Below are positions 1-10,913 of a stretch of DNA of 64,000 nucleotides, piece after piece. Position numbers and translations under genes: made by a program. Source of the stretch: Cafeteria roenbergensis (lineage: Eukaryota > Sar > Bigyra > Bicosoecida > Cafeteriaceae). Under the pieces are notes generated by a model. It was not told the DNA's origin, searched no databases, and saw only the letters and a list, made by a program, of their open reading frames with translations. The DNA is taken from positions 248,001-312,000 of the forward strand of contig VLTN01000027.1 in assembly GCA_008330645.1 (NCBI GenBank), read 5' to 3'. Positions within the stretch are counted from its first letter, which is position 1. Each line of letters begins with the position of its first letter.

Positions 1-1064
1 CGGCTGCAGACTTTTGGCATGAAGTCGGCTTCTTTCGGGGCCGGACTCTCACAAGCTCGTTCGTCATGCCCGGTCAAGCGTGGAGGTCCTTTGCAGTGCA
101 TCTGGTTCTCGCTGGATCCTCTCTGACCGCGGTTGAGATGATGGCCCTGGTCAGCCCTGCAAGCAAAATTTTGAGCGACCACTTCGAGCGCTTGCTGGCT
201 GCCGAGCTGCTCCACAGTGGTTTCCAGGCGTTCGTGTCGGCTTGCATGGCTAGGTTTGCGCCAGGGCGAGAGTGCTCCAGTCGGCTGATGGAGCGGCTTG
301 CCGCAACAGCCTCGACGGATAGCGCCGCTGCTGAACTGGTCAACCATCGCCATGTCGCCAAGGGTGGAGAGTCGCTTCCTTCGCCGCCACCTCTGGAGCC
401 AATCATGGTGTGGGGAGGCACAAGCAAGGATCCCAAAGTTGTGGCGGCTGACAAGGACGATGAGCCGATCAAGCCGTGGCAGCTCCTCAAGCATCGGCAT
501 GACTGGGGCGGCGTGGACGTCATGGTTGTGTTCGCGGTCAAGGACTGCGTTTACGTCCTTCTGCTCCAGTCCAAGGCATTTGAGCCTTCGCTGTCCGGTG
601 CGCCGAAGGAGATGACTGCCGCGACAGCGGCGAACTTGCAGACTGGCATGTTCAACATGGCGACGGAGCTACGGACTGCCGTCGTTCCAAGTCCTGAGCC
701 CCGCAAGGCCTGGAGCGACATCCCCGGCAAGCGGTCGCTGATAGCCAGAATCATGGACAATGACATTGCCAAGGGATGCACCGAAATGGTCGTGTGCTCG
801 TCCGTCATCACCACGAAGGTTATCAAGGAGACCCCACAAGGCTGCAAAGCCGACCTGTTCCGGATTCCCGAGTCACCGGAGACCTTCGTTCTCGAAGAAG
901 GCGAGCCAAGCGCCACTGGCAGCGCCGCAGAGAAGCCACGGAGCGTCCAGGTGTGGGACCTGCGGCTGCCGGCAGACAGCATGGTCCTGCGAAAGTTGAT
1001 GACGAAAGATATGGAAGATGCGTTGAGTGTGTGTGGGATCGAGTTGCCCAGCAGCGCCGAATGA
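1..1064 (+). CDS. Protein with restriction-endonuclease-like Q-x-K motif, 5' end outside window
   Basis: The frame is open from the left edge of the window to a TGA at 1062-1064, so the true start lies outside; the first ATG seen is at 66. The most telling stretch lies near 505-580 and reads GVDVMVVF...YVLLLQSK. A conserved Asp, a hydrophobic strand and then Q-x-K is the usual look of the PD-(D/E)xK nuclease fold in Crinkler-type and transposon-associated eukaryotic proteins. That assignment is an inference from a short motif; no P-loop is visible in the part present. The protein has no signal peptide or membrane segment in view. Its codon use is less GC-biased than eIF3c, and it sits beside a LINE fragment and a DNA transposon, which fits a mobile or fast-evolving family. 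It could also be an unrelated lineage-specific protein. Confidence 0.5.
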   Translation, partial: AADFWHEVGFFRGRTLTSSFVMPGQAWRSFAVHLVLAGSSLTAVEMMALVSPASKILSDHFERLLAAELLHSGFQAFVSACMARFAPGRECSSRLMERLAATASTDSAAAELVNHRHVAKGGESLPSPPPLEPIMVWGGTSKDPKVVAADKDDEPIKPWQLLKHRHDWGGVDVMVVFAVKDCVYVLLLQSKAFEPSLSGAPKEMTAATAANLQTGMFNMATELRTAVVPSPEPRKAWSDIPGKRSLIARIMDNDIAKGCTEMVVCSSVITTKVIKETPQGCKADLFRIPESPETFVLEEGEPSATGSAAEKPRSVQVWDLRLPADSMVLRKLMTKDMEDALSVCGIELPSSAE

Positions 1065-1241
1065 ACATCGTTGGGGAGGGCAATAACTCGCATCGCCATG
1101 CCACACACTCGATCCACAGACTCACCAAGAACCAATCCAGCACGTCCATCGCCAATCAATCACCAACCACGCCAAAGTCCCAAGCCCAATCCCAGATCCC
1201 TCCCATCACACCGCCACGAGTCGCCACTCAGCCGCCCCTGC

Positions 1242-1990
1242 TCACCGCATACGCTCCACCTGCTGTCGCAGGTACTGCGCCTGCCCGATCAGCTGGGTCG
1301 CCAGTCCCTTGGCGATGACCTCGTTCAGCCTCGACAGCCAGCGGAAGGCCCAGCGCGCACGCTCCCTCGGCCTGTCAACGAAGGCCGTGTCCGCCACCTT
1401 CTTGAGGAAGGCGAAGGCCGCCGGTCCCATGCGTCCCGTGGTCGTGACGACGAAGGGCACAATGGAGCTCAAGTTGTCCTTTGTAGCTGAGCTCTTCTTG
1501 TACTCCCTCATCTTGTCATTCTCACGGCGCTCGAGAAAGGCGTCCATGCTCTGCAGGCCCTGCGTCACGTAGGACTTGCTCACCGCCGAGGTGATCTGCA
1601 CGTCGACGAGACGGGTGGTCTCGAAGTCAACGTGCACCCGCAGGTCCGGTCGCATGCGCGCGGCCTCGCTGGACCCCGGCTGGGATCCGAAGCGCGTCTG
1701 CCCGTCCTGCCAGCTGGAGGGCTCCACCACCGACTGCAGCCCCGCCGAGCGCACGGCCGCGTGCAGGACGTCGCGGACGTCGTTGTGCGCCCGGATGGTG
1801 GAGCCCTTGCCGCAGCGGCAACGCGCCAGGTGGTGTGCCACGCCCGAGACCCCGCCGATGTGGACGGTGCCTCTCGCGGTGGTGTCCTGGAACCAGCAGC
1901 TTCGGAGCGTTGCGCGCCGCGCCGTCGGGAGGGCCGAGCCCTGCGCCTCGGAGGCTCCGATGCGGTGGCGCCGCACACACCCCGTGCGTC
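1242..1990 (-). mobile_element. 5'-truncated LINE (non-LTR retrotransposon) fragment, C-terminal part of the reverse-transcriptase ORF
   Basis: A frame of about 244 residues on the minus strand ends with TGA at 1242-1244. It shows the arrangement found after the RNase H region of many LINE ORF2 proteins: a Cys/His cluster (H-H-L-A-R-C-R-C followed by H-N-D-V-R-D-V-L), then R-P-D-L and VDFETTRLVDVQI, an alternating Lys/Glu helix, and a final FVVTTTGRMGPAAFAFLKK block. The reverse-transcriptase palm itself is absent; a stop near 1989 and loss of homology upstream indicate 5' truncation, the usual fate of a LINE copy. The 3' flank toward 1065 is G/T-rich on this strand without a clear poly-A. 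The fragment is probably dead. The family cannot be set without a database search. Confidence 0.6.
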
Positions 1991-2070
1991 AGCATCGATC
2001 CCTCAGCTGCATGTGGTGGCCCCAGCGCGCCTCGCTGCAAGGCCCTGCGACTGCCGCCGGCCAAAGCTTT

Positions 2071-2085
2071 ACCGTCCGGTTGCAG
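2071..2085 (+). repeat. Left candidate terminal inverted repeat
   Basis: Reads ACCGTCCGGTTGCAG on the plus strand. The reverse complement of 5536-5550 reads ACCATCCGGTTGCAG, one mismatch. Outside it both copies also share GGCC followed after about 10 bp by the repeat, with a small gap, so the true repeat may be about 25 bp and imperfect. Confidence 0.5.
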
Positions 2086-2597
2086 TTTTTTTTGAAAAAG
2101 TACTGACCGAGTCCCTTGGCTCCCCCGTAAGCGTCACCAAGTCGCGTCCCGTCGCATTTCGGGCGCGTAGCCGCACGGGCTGTCAGATTGAGTGCGGTCC
2201 CCGCCAGCTACGACGGGAAATGCAAAATGCCCTGGCAGAGCACGTGACCAAATGGTTACAGTTGCATTTCTCGCGCCCAGCTCAAGGCCCCGGTCGGTTC
2301 TTTTGGCACCCACGGGTGCCCTTTGTAGTGTAGGTGGTGGCAAGGCTCGAGCGCACGGCCGGGGCAGCGTCCAACGGATGCGGCAATCCGTTTCCGACGC
2401 GCTACTCCGAGGCAGGTTGAAAAGTCTCCCGCCGCTGCGCGTGAGACCCTCCCCTTGGTCCAGCTAGGCAGCGGACGTCTGGAGCGAGTATAATTTGCGT
2501 GGGATTGCGGTGCCAGCCGGGCCGTCAAGCCTTCGGTTGGCGAGTACCGGCCAGGAACAACAGCGCTATTGTCAAGCACAAAACCCTCAACAACATG

Positions 2598-5496
2598 TCA
2601 GAGACGCATTCGTGCGGCCAGTGCCCGTGCTGACGGGCTTTTGGCTCGCTTGCTCGCCCTAACAGTGGGCGCGGGGGAAGGAGACGGCGCGCTGGTGGCT
2701 TGTGGGCTTTGCGCGCGCGTTTCCGCCGGTGCAGGCGCCCCACCTGGTGAAGGAGGGGCAGGAGCGAGCGCTCCTGACACGGAGGCAACCTGAAGACCCA
2801 CGAACACCAGCTGCTTGGCGAGACGGAGTTTGTCCATCACCAGGCTCGCCGCTGGAGAGTCGAGATGCAAGTCTCGCTTCAACGCCGCCTTGGTCGGCGT
2901 GGCCTGGTTGTGAAGCACCGAATCGATCGTCGCCAGGGACGTGGATCCCTGCTGGGCCACATCCGTGCCAGAAATCGTCTTCAAAGTGGTTCGAGCCTTC
3001 GCGTTGGCCCGCTTGGCCTGCTCCAGCAACCCCCTGAGCGACTTCAGGACATGGTCAGCATGGGCCTGGGCCTCGATCTGATTGACATGCGCGTCGGTGA
3101 CGTCGAGCTGTCTCTGGTGCCGCTCGTAGCGCTCGTTGCCCGTCAAAAGGCTGTCTGTCGTCCGGGCGACTAGTTGGCGATTATCTAGGTCTAAAGCCAT
3201 GCGTCTGGCTCGATTTGGACCGTCGACGTCGTCGGCGAAACCGTAGTTCGTCGCCACCCGAATGATGTCCAGCTCCTTCTTCATGCGACTGGTGAACTCG
3301 GGAGTCAAAACAGACTTGTCCGAGGTCAACTGCACTGCCCGCTCTACCACCGCAGCTGCGATGGCTTCGCGGTCATGGCCGCCACGGTGGGCCTCCATGC
3401 GTTCGAGGATCTTTTCAGGGTCGCAGGTGGGCTTTGAGTCGGGCGTGAAGCCCTTGGCGAAAGTCCCAGTTCGAACGAAGCCGCCTGCAAGCACAGCTGG
3501 AGTCGCCGCCGCGGCCCAGGCGTGGTACCCTGCACACAGCGTGTCAGAGGGGTGCACTTTCGTCTTGCGAGCGTCCGTGAGTCGAACAACAATGCCGCTT
3601 GTTTTGCCCTCGCCCGAATCGATCTCCAGCTCGGCGAACACTTTGGGGCTTGTAGCGCCCGTGCGGAGCCCAACAATGGTCGCAGGGCAAGGTACAGCAC
3701 CCGTAAGAGTAGCAGCCGCGGCCCCCAAGCGGATTCGCGCGAACTCCTTGCGAAAGACGCCCATCGGCCCGTTGTCAAAAACTTGCCACATGTGCGAGGA
3801 GGCGCCAGGAGGCGCGGCACAACGCATGCCTACGTCCTGAAGATGCTTGATAGACGCAACGTCGGTGTGTGCCGCGTGGCTGTCCATCAGCAAGAGTTTG
3901 GGCCGTTTCTCCCAGTCCGGGTCTTGCAGCTGCTCCTACGCCTTCCAGCGATGCATGGCCTCCCTGAAGATGGGCCGAGTCACCCGGCCGTTGCCGGAGG
4001 CGAAGAACACGTGTAGGGTGCCATCCGTGTGCATTTGGGAGACGGCAGCCAGACTGGGCATGTGCTTCACCGACATGACAGCGGCTCTGCGCTGCGGCTC
4101 GCCCGATTTCCGGCGCCTCGTTCCTGTCGAGCTACGCGAGCACCGCGCCGGAGTCGCCCCTGCCACAGCGGCAGATGCTGCTGTTGCTGTCATGGCGGGC
4201 GGGGGAGGCGCTCCGTCGCCGTTGTCATCATCAATCGTGTCGTCAGCGGCACTTGAGTCAGCGTCGCAGTCGTCGTCGTCACCGTCGTCGGCATGATCAG
4301 CCGGCTCCTTAATGACCACGGCATGGTCTTAGGATGTGAGATGAATCTCTGACGTCTGTCCAAAGGTGCCCGGGGGACCTGAGGGGCTGCATGGCGGGGG
4401 TACGGGCGAGTCCGTGCCGGCAGAGAGCACGCGAACGGAGCCCTTCGATGCTCTGCTGAGGCCCTCCGCTGCTTCGACCGTCGGTGCCAGCAGTGTCCCA
4501 GCGGCTAGTTGCCTGCGTGCGTCGTCCGCGGCCTTGGTGCTCTTGGCAACCCAAATGACGCAGCGGGTGGACTCGCAGTTGTTGATCGGAAGCATGGTAA
4601 TCGACTCCCGCGTGCCGCCCAGCTTGACCTGGTCCATGCGACGACGTGTCTCTGCAAGTGACAAGAACCTCTCGTCCATGCGAAGCCACTGCAGGCACAC
4701 TTCGTCCAGTTGGTACACATCCCTGCACCTCCCGAGACGAGCAAGCTCAGAACTCAACACCTCAGTGTAGGATTCCGCAGCTGAAAGCTGCTCCGCGTCG
4801 CTGCGCGACCCGGCCTTCGCCGTCGTGTGCAACAGCTGCAAGCGGGAGAACTCCCTACGCCGTGACATTCGCCGCCACAGCCTCTTGCCAAAAGGGTCGG
4901 TCGTCTCTTCCTCGGTGTAGCGCCTGACCAGGGCGTCCAGCGCCGGTGGGCTGAGGCCCGCTTTGACTGGCTGATCATCTCCTTCCGTCAGGAGCAGCTG
5001 CAAGCAGTTGCTGCGCGCGCAGGCGCATGCAGTGCGAATGACGGCCAAGCTGTCTCCGGGCATCGCGCTCCGCAGCAGAGTGATATCGCCGTACAACGAC
5101 GACTGCAAGGTAAACACACACACACAGAATACACAATGTCCATGGGCGGCGTCTCATGGGCAAGTCTGCAAGGCGGGCAGCGAGCGGACTCACCACAACC
5201 CACTCGTGGTCCACCGTCGAGTCAGGCCGGTAGGACAGCTCGGCCGCCCGCGCCCGCAGTCCAGGCACGGTCCAGCTCCGCACGTTGTCATATTTCGACG
5301 GGATGGTGGACTCGGGAACCCCTGTGGCCTCGCATATGGACGGCCAAGAGAGATGTGCTGAACTTTCGACCAACTTTGCGAGGTATTCCCCGACTTCTTG
5401 GAGCTTCTTCCTCCCCCACCCAACGTGAGCAGTGTGCGTCTTGGTTTGGGGCAGGGCCGCCGCCGATCCGCTGCCTTGGTGGCGAGCATGGGCCCG
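2598..5496 (-). pseudogene. DDE_1-type transposase pseudogene
   Basis: An open N-terminal frame from about 5496 contains WPSICEATGVPEST, which resembles the helix-turn-helix of pogo/CENP-B-like transposases. A phase-0 intron with a GTGAGT donor occupies 5193-5103, and the rest, 5102-2598, is one frame. Catalytic landmarks are VYQLDEVCLQW (first Asp) and, later, LMDSHAAH followed by GMRCAAPPGASSHMWQVFD, the DDE_1 signature in which the second Asp is followed by His and then a Pro/Ser/Thr-Gln-x-x-D block. A TAA at 4329-4331 and a TAG at 3936-3938 interrupt the frame; an acidic low-complexity stretch lies between them. The C-terminal 250 residues are helical and charged. No good ATG precedes the helix-turn-helix, so another upstream exon or a lost start is possible. 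No nearby intact copy is seen. Confidence 0.65.
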
Positions 5497-5535
5497 TCAA
5501 AGTCGCGATGTGCATTCCGCAACCATTTTGGTGCT

Positions 5536-5550
5536 CTGCAACCGGATGGT
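5536..5550 (-). repeat. Right candidate terminal inverted repeat
   Basis: Inverted partner of the repeat at 2071-2085, with 14 of 15 bases shared. It ends 106 bp upstream of the eIF3c ATG and so marks the boundary between the transposon zone and the housekeeping genes. Confidence 0.5.
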
Positions 5551-5656
5551 TCGCTGGCCTCTGGAACACAACACCGGCAGAGCTGGGCCGGCAGAGCGAG
5601 CGGACGGCGAGAGGTTGCGAGGACGGACGACGGCCGCCATCCCCACCAAGGTTGCC

Positions 5657-8600
5657 ATGGCAGCGTCTGGGCGCCGCGGGCGCTTCTGGGACGCAGACCC
5701 GGACAGCGATAATGAGAAGGAGGCAACGCCGGCCGCGGGGGATGCTGAGTCCACCGCGGGCACGGAGACGAAGGCGGCCGGCCGGGTGACCTTTGCGCGT
5801 GGGGATGACGACTCTGACAGCGATGATCACCGCGTGAAGGGCGCCAAGCAGAAGCAGGTGGAGCAGCTCCAGGTGAGGACATTAGCGCCAGCCATGCCTC
5901 ACGAGAGGCCGTCCCCGCGGCCAGTCTGCAGGGGCGCCAAGCCAGGCAAACCCGCGCGCAGTCCCTTGACCAAAACCCACCGAGGAAAAGGTCCTCCCTT
6001 CAAAACGCGCGCCGCGCGCCCTGGACCCACGCGCCGCGGGCGCAACTCGGCAGGCGTTCCCGCTGCGGGAGCCGAACGCCAGCGGGCTGCCAGCCCCGGC
6101 ACGGGGCCTTTGGGGAGCGGCGCGCCTCTCAGGGTGGGCGGTGGGCGCGCAGGGCCAGATATTTTGGTCTCTTCCGAAGGCCGTGCTGCCCCGCTCGCCT
6201 CTGGGCTGGGCCCCGCCCGCGGGAAAGCAGTCCTGGGAAGTATGTGGCCATCCCGTGCGCGCGAGTGCTCCCCCGGGAGCAGGCTCGCTGTGCCGCTGTG
6301 GCGAGCGAAGCTTGCCTCAGGCACCGGGGAAGTCGGGGGCAAGGAAGCTGCTGCCGCCTGGCTGCCAGCGTGCTCGCGCCAGCCTGCGCCGCCCCCGCCC
6401 CGCCGCTCATGTGTCTGTTGTGTTGCTCCCTGTCTGGTACGTTAGGGGGGCGGCTGTGGGCCACGTGGGCCGACTTGTGCGAGCGTGATTGTTTCCTCTT
6501 CGGCAACTCGCAGGCTGCCATCAAGAGCGCTCGCAACTTCCTCAAGAACGAGGACTGGTCCCAGCTCCCCGGAGCCCACCGAGATGTTATCAAGGTTATG
6601 ACCAAGAGCAAGCTGCTGACGGACAACGGGCGCAAGACCCCGGCGCTCTACTTGGCGCTTCTGGTGGAGCTCGCAAGCCAGCTGTCCACGGTGACCAAGG
6701 CCGACCTGAAGAAGAAGGCCAAGACTGTCGCCAAGGGCTTCAACGCCATTTCCAAGGACGTTCGCGACCGCCTTGCCATGAGCAGCGTGTCCAAGGCGCT
6801 GGACAAGTTCCGCCGCGAGGCTTCCGCCGCTGGCGCCGCCTCGGCTGCTGCTGCAGCGCCTACTGGCAGCGCCGCCGGCCTTTCCACGGACCGCTTCGAC
6901 CCAAGCGAGTTCGACTTCGACGCTATTGATGCCGCTGCCCAAACTGAGTCTCGCTTTGCTCGTGGTGCCGGTGCGTCGTCCGACTCCGACTCCGACTCCG
7001 ACTCGGCCACCGATTCCGACTCGGGCTCCAGCTCGGGCTCGGGCTCAGACTCCGGCTCCAGCTCGGGATCGGGCTCCAGCTCAGGCTCCGGGTCCGGCTC
7101 GGACAGCGGCTCGGACAGCGACTCGAGCAGCGGCTCCGGCTCGTCGTCGGGCTCTGGCTCCAGCTCGGATTCGTCCGACTCCGACGACTCGGATTCGGAT
7201 TCGGATGAGTCGTCCGACTCTGAGGCCAGCGACATCGACTACACCAAGCTCGTGGGTCGCCACTTCTGGCTCAAGCGCGAGGCGCGCAAGAAGCAGATGA
7301 GCGAGAAGGAGCGCCGTCGCGAGCTCCGGGCCAAGCAGCAGCGCAAGATGGCCAAGCGCGAGAAGGCTCTGGTCGACCTGCAGGCCGTCCCCCGCCTGAT
7401 CTGCGCCATGGACTACCGCCGGCCCAACCTTTCGGCCGCCCAGCTCCCGGACGCCGCAACTGCCGCGCGCATCGAGATCCAGCGCGGTGGCGCCAAGGCC
7501 CGCTCCACCGACCAGGTGGCCGCCGCTCGCCGTGCCGTGCACTCCCTCTGGTACCGCTCCGCCGAGATGGCCTCCGGCCCGCTCCCCGTGCGGGCGGCCA
7601 TCGCCGCTGCGGCCGCCGCTGCCGCAGTGAAGCAAGAGCACGAGAAGGCCGTGCTCAAGGCATACACTGCCGACGCCGCCAAGGCCACCGCCGCCGCTGC
7701 CGCGGCGGGTGCCGCCGCTGCCGCGGAGCAGGACGAGTTCGCCGAGGACGAGGCCGAGATGCTCTCCCGCCACGCTGCCCAGGCGCTCCTCGACATGCCC
7801 TCGTCGGAGACCGCAACCGGAAAGGAGGCCCGCCGCGCCGCCCTCGAGGCCGCCCGCATCGTTTTTGCTGGCGCCGACGCTGGCAAGACCGCCTCCCAGA
7901 TCGCCTCCCTCGCGCTGGCTCGCATCCGCGGCACCGCCACTGAGCCCCTGCCCAAGGCGGTGGCTAAGGATGCCGCGGCCCCGCGCCTGCTCGAGGCGCG
8001 CATGCTGCAGGAGCGCGCCGCCATGACCTTTGACGCCTCCGCCAAGACCCTGGACAGCCTCCTGGGGGACAAGGAGTGGTGCACCGCCTTCACCTGCACC
8101 TGGCGTCTTCTCGATGCCCTCGAGGACGCCCGCAACCGCGGCACCGTCGTCCAGCTGCGTGCCCTGCGCGCCGAGGACCTTGAGCTCACCGCCTCGGCCC
8201 AGTCCTCCCTCGCCGCAGCCAGCGGCCAGCCCGTTGCCGGCGAGGGCGGTGCCGCCGCTGCCGAAGCCGCCAAGCCCGAGGCGGCCGACGCCGGACTGCT
8301 GCCCGCCCCGCCCGCCAAGTCGACGGCCGAGACCGTCTCCAGCGGCCGCCGCACGCTGGGCGGCCTGTTCGAGGCCGAGATCGCCATGCTCGAGCTCGAG
8401 GAGGCGGATGAGGACGGCCACCGCATCAACGACGAGGACGGCCTGCCCCGTCCCGAGGTCAAGCGCGACTCCAAGGGCCGCGTGTGCGCCGTGCTCCGCT
8501 CCCTCGGCACCATCGAGTCCTTCGTCGACCGCCTCCACCAGGAGCTCCTCAAGGCGTTCCAGCAGACCGAGTCCCACTCCTCCACCTACCTCGCCCGCCT

Positions 8601-10482
8601 GCCGCGCGAGGGCGCCCTCATTGTGCTCGCCCTCCGCGCCGCCACTTGGCTGCGCGAAGAGGCCCAGGAGTCCCAGGCCGCCGCCCAGTGCGCCGCCGTC
8701 GCCCTGGAGCTGCTCCACTACCGCCGCTCCGTGGTGCACTCCGCCCTCGTCAAGCGCTCCGCCGCTGACGTCATCGACGTGCTCACCGAGGGCGGAGAGT
8801 TCGCCCACGTCACCGCCGAGCAGGAGCGCATCGTGGACGCCTCCGTCCGCTCTCGCGTCCTCACCACCGGCCTGGGCGCACGCGCTCCCCTGCAGGCTGC
8901 CGAGAGCCTGCGCGCCGGCCTCCAGGCCAAGGTCCTGGCATCGCTGAACGAGCAGCGCGCCGCCAAGGGGCTGCCCCCCGTGAACGCCGACGGCCGCGCC
9001 GTGGGCGAGGATGACGACGAGGAGGAGGAGGACGCCGCCGCCAAGAAGGGCAAGCGCAAGCCCAAGGACGCCGATGTGCCTCGCGTCATCTTCGCCCCCG
9101 GAGACGCCGGCAAGGCCGCCACCCGCCTCTGGCTGGAGTCTAAGCGCACCCTGCCCCGCCCCGTGGTCCTCGCCAGCCAGGCCGAGACTGAGGCCGCCCT
9201 CATCAGCGCCCTCGTGGCCGCAGAGCGCGCCGCCGTGGAGGCCTCCGTGGAGCGCTGCAGCTGGGCCTTTGACTCCTCGGCCCGCGACGTCACCCTCATC
9301 GTCGGCGATCTCTCCGGCTACGTTTTCAAGCACGGCCAGTCCCGCCAGCGCGTTCGCGCGGCGCTTGCGCGCATCTTCGCGCTGGCCACCCACGACGACT
9401 TCGCCGCGGCCCGCGACCTCCTCCTGATGTCCCGCCTGCAGGAGTCCATCGACGTGACGGACGTGACCACGCGCGTGCTGTACAACCGCTGCATGGCCGC
9501 CCTCGGCCTCGCGGCATTCCGCCGGGGCCTCGTCCGCGACGCCCACATGGCCCTCGCGGACCTTTGCCAGATCGGCCGCGCCGCAGAGTACCTGGCCCAG
9601 CCGACCAACGACATGCGCCGCCGCGGCGACGAGTACGACGCCGAGGCCGAGCGCGCCGCCCGCCGCCGCCGCGTCCCCTTCCACATGCACCTGCCCGTTG
9701 ACCTCCTCGACGCCGCCTTCTACACGTCCGCCATGATCCTCGAGGTGCCCAACATGGCCGAGGCCGAGCGCGACCCCGGACGGCCGCCCGTGTCGCGCCG
9801 CTTCCGCTCCATCCTCGAGCGCGCGCGCAACCCGCAGGGCTTCTCTGGCCCGCCCGAGACCACCCGTGACTTTGCCGTCACCGCTGCGATGCAGCTTGAG
9901 GCCGCCGACTGGCGTGCCTGCGCTGACACGGTGCGCTCCATGCCGGCGTGGCGCCGCTTCCCGGCGGCCCAGCGCGACAGCGCCCTCGACGCGATCCAGC
10001 GCGAGATCCAGTCCGCCGCCCTCACCACCTTCCTCCACCGGTTCTCGGCCCACTACGACAGCCTCAGCCACGACCACATCGCCACCATGTTCGGCCTCTC
10101 CCGCCAGGACGCATACGCCGCCGTCTCCCGCCTCATCCTTCACCGCAAGATCCCCGCCTCGTGGGACCAGGGGTCCGACACTGTTGTGCTGCACGGCTCG
10201 CACCCGACGCTGCTGCAGTCGCGCGCCATCGAGTTCTCCGGCCGTGTGGCGTCGCTCGTGGACGCCAACGAGACGGCGCTCGCAGTGCGCGCCGGCGCGG
10301 GCAAGTTCAGCGAGGACAGCGCCATCACCTCCATGGCTGGCTCCAGCGCGGGCCGCGTGGCCCTGCGCATGCAAGTGCACCGCGGCTTCGCCCGCCGCGG
10401 CTTCAACCCGCGCAGTGCGAACAGCGGCCACTCCAAGTTCGGAGGCCGCGGTCGCGGCCGTGGTCGCGGACGCGGCCGCTGA
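5657..10482 (+). CDS. EIF3C: Eukaryotic translation initiation factor 3 subunit C (eIF3c)
   Basis: Two exons, 5657-5872 and 6514-10482, joined across a 641-nt phase-0 intron (GTGAGG donor, CTCGCAG acceptor), give about 1,394 residues. eIF3c is a core subunit of the eIF3 octamer; it binds eIF1 and eIF5 and the 40S subunit during start-codon scanning. The N-terminus has the family's acidic opening ([14 protein letters not shown]). A conserved helical region begins [18 protein letters not shown]/winged-helix domain lies near residues 1,240-1,335 ([13 protein letters not shown], then [12 protein letters not shown]). The tail is an [11 protein letters not shown] repeat. Animal and yeast homologues have roughly 810-915 residues; the excess is Ser/Asp/Gly and Ala-rich insertions. 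The ATG at 5657 is chosen because it gives the family N-terminus in frame with the splice. The longer frame that opens at 6244 is intron read-through. Confidence 0.93.
6964..7230 (+). repeat. Ser/Asp/Gly-coding minisatellite inside eIF3c
   Basis: Irregular TCC/TCG-GAC and GGC-TCC codon repeats encode an unbroken Ser-Asp then Ser-Gly then Ser-Asp tract of about 90 residues in the insertion after the first conserved block. It keeps the reading frame throughout. Acidic serine runs of this kind are typical casein kinase 2 targets, and eIF3c N-terminal regions are known CK2 substrates, so regulation by phosphorylation is a fair inference. Confidence 0.85.
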
Positions 10483-10913
10483 GCCGGCACCCCTCGTTCC
10501 CCCGGTGAAGCCCCCCCTCCCCCTCCCCCCCACGCACGACCCGCGTGACAGGGGCCGCTGTTCGTGTGCCGGTGCGAGTGAGCTGCGGAACGCGCCGCTT
10601 GGCTTGCCTCAAAGGGAGCGCAGCCGCGGCGCGCGTGGCCGCTCGCACGCCCCCTTGTGGCTGCGGCGGCCGCTGCCTGCAGCCCTGCGCCGGCCTCCTG
10701 TGTCGATCCGTGTGGCTCTCGAGACAACACGATTTCCAAACCGCCCAACGCTCGCCAGCACACACCTCTTCCCGAGCGTTGCAAATTTCCGCCGGCACAA
10801 CACGCAGCGCTCTGCCAGCCTCGAACTCGCAGCGCGAGACTGCGCGCGCCTGCGCGCGCGGCCCGGCGGCACTGGCCGGCCGGGAGTTGGGAGCGCGCTG
10901 GGCCCCGGACGCC
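10483..10913 (+). other. Intergenic: eIF3c 3' end and MON2 upstream region
   Basis: A 431-bp spacer between two genes on the same strand. It opens with a C-rich tract at 10500-10530 and becomes less GC-rich near 10730-10800. No TATA box, tRNA or conserved coding frame is seen. Confidence 0.6.

Larger units (their letters stand above)
2071..5550 (-). mobile_element. Degenerate DNA transposon of the pogo/Tc1-mariner (DDE_1) type
   Basis: The element is defined by a decayed DDE_1-type transposase gene on the minus strand and by a pair of 15-bp inverted repeats at 2071-2085 and 5536-5550 that match at 14 of 15 bases. The repeats sit about 500 bp beyond the transposase stop and about 50 bp beyond its open N-terminal frame. 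Direct flanking TA duplications expected for this superfamily are not obvious, so the outer edges may lie further out. The right end stops about 100 bp before the eIF3c ATG, so the element lies in the eIF3c upstream region. A plain DNA transposon, now immobile because its gene carries stops. Confidence 0.6.

Noticed and set aside
2071-2105. T8 run followed by GAAAAAG as a LINE poly-A tail
   Set aside because: It lies on the wrong side of the LINE fragment for its 3' end and borders the transposon's inverted repeat instead.
6244-6513. Upstream extension of the eIF3c main frame to an ATG at 6244
   Set aside because: The segment is Cys/Pro-rich intron sequence; the exon starting at 5657 gives the family N-terminus with phase-matched splice sites.
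7081-10533. A minus-strand open frame of 1,150 codons opposite eIF3c
   Set aside because: It is Gly/Val/Ala-rich antisense of a strongly biased GC3 gene and has no recognisable motif; the plus strand is clearly eIF3c.
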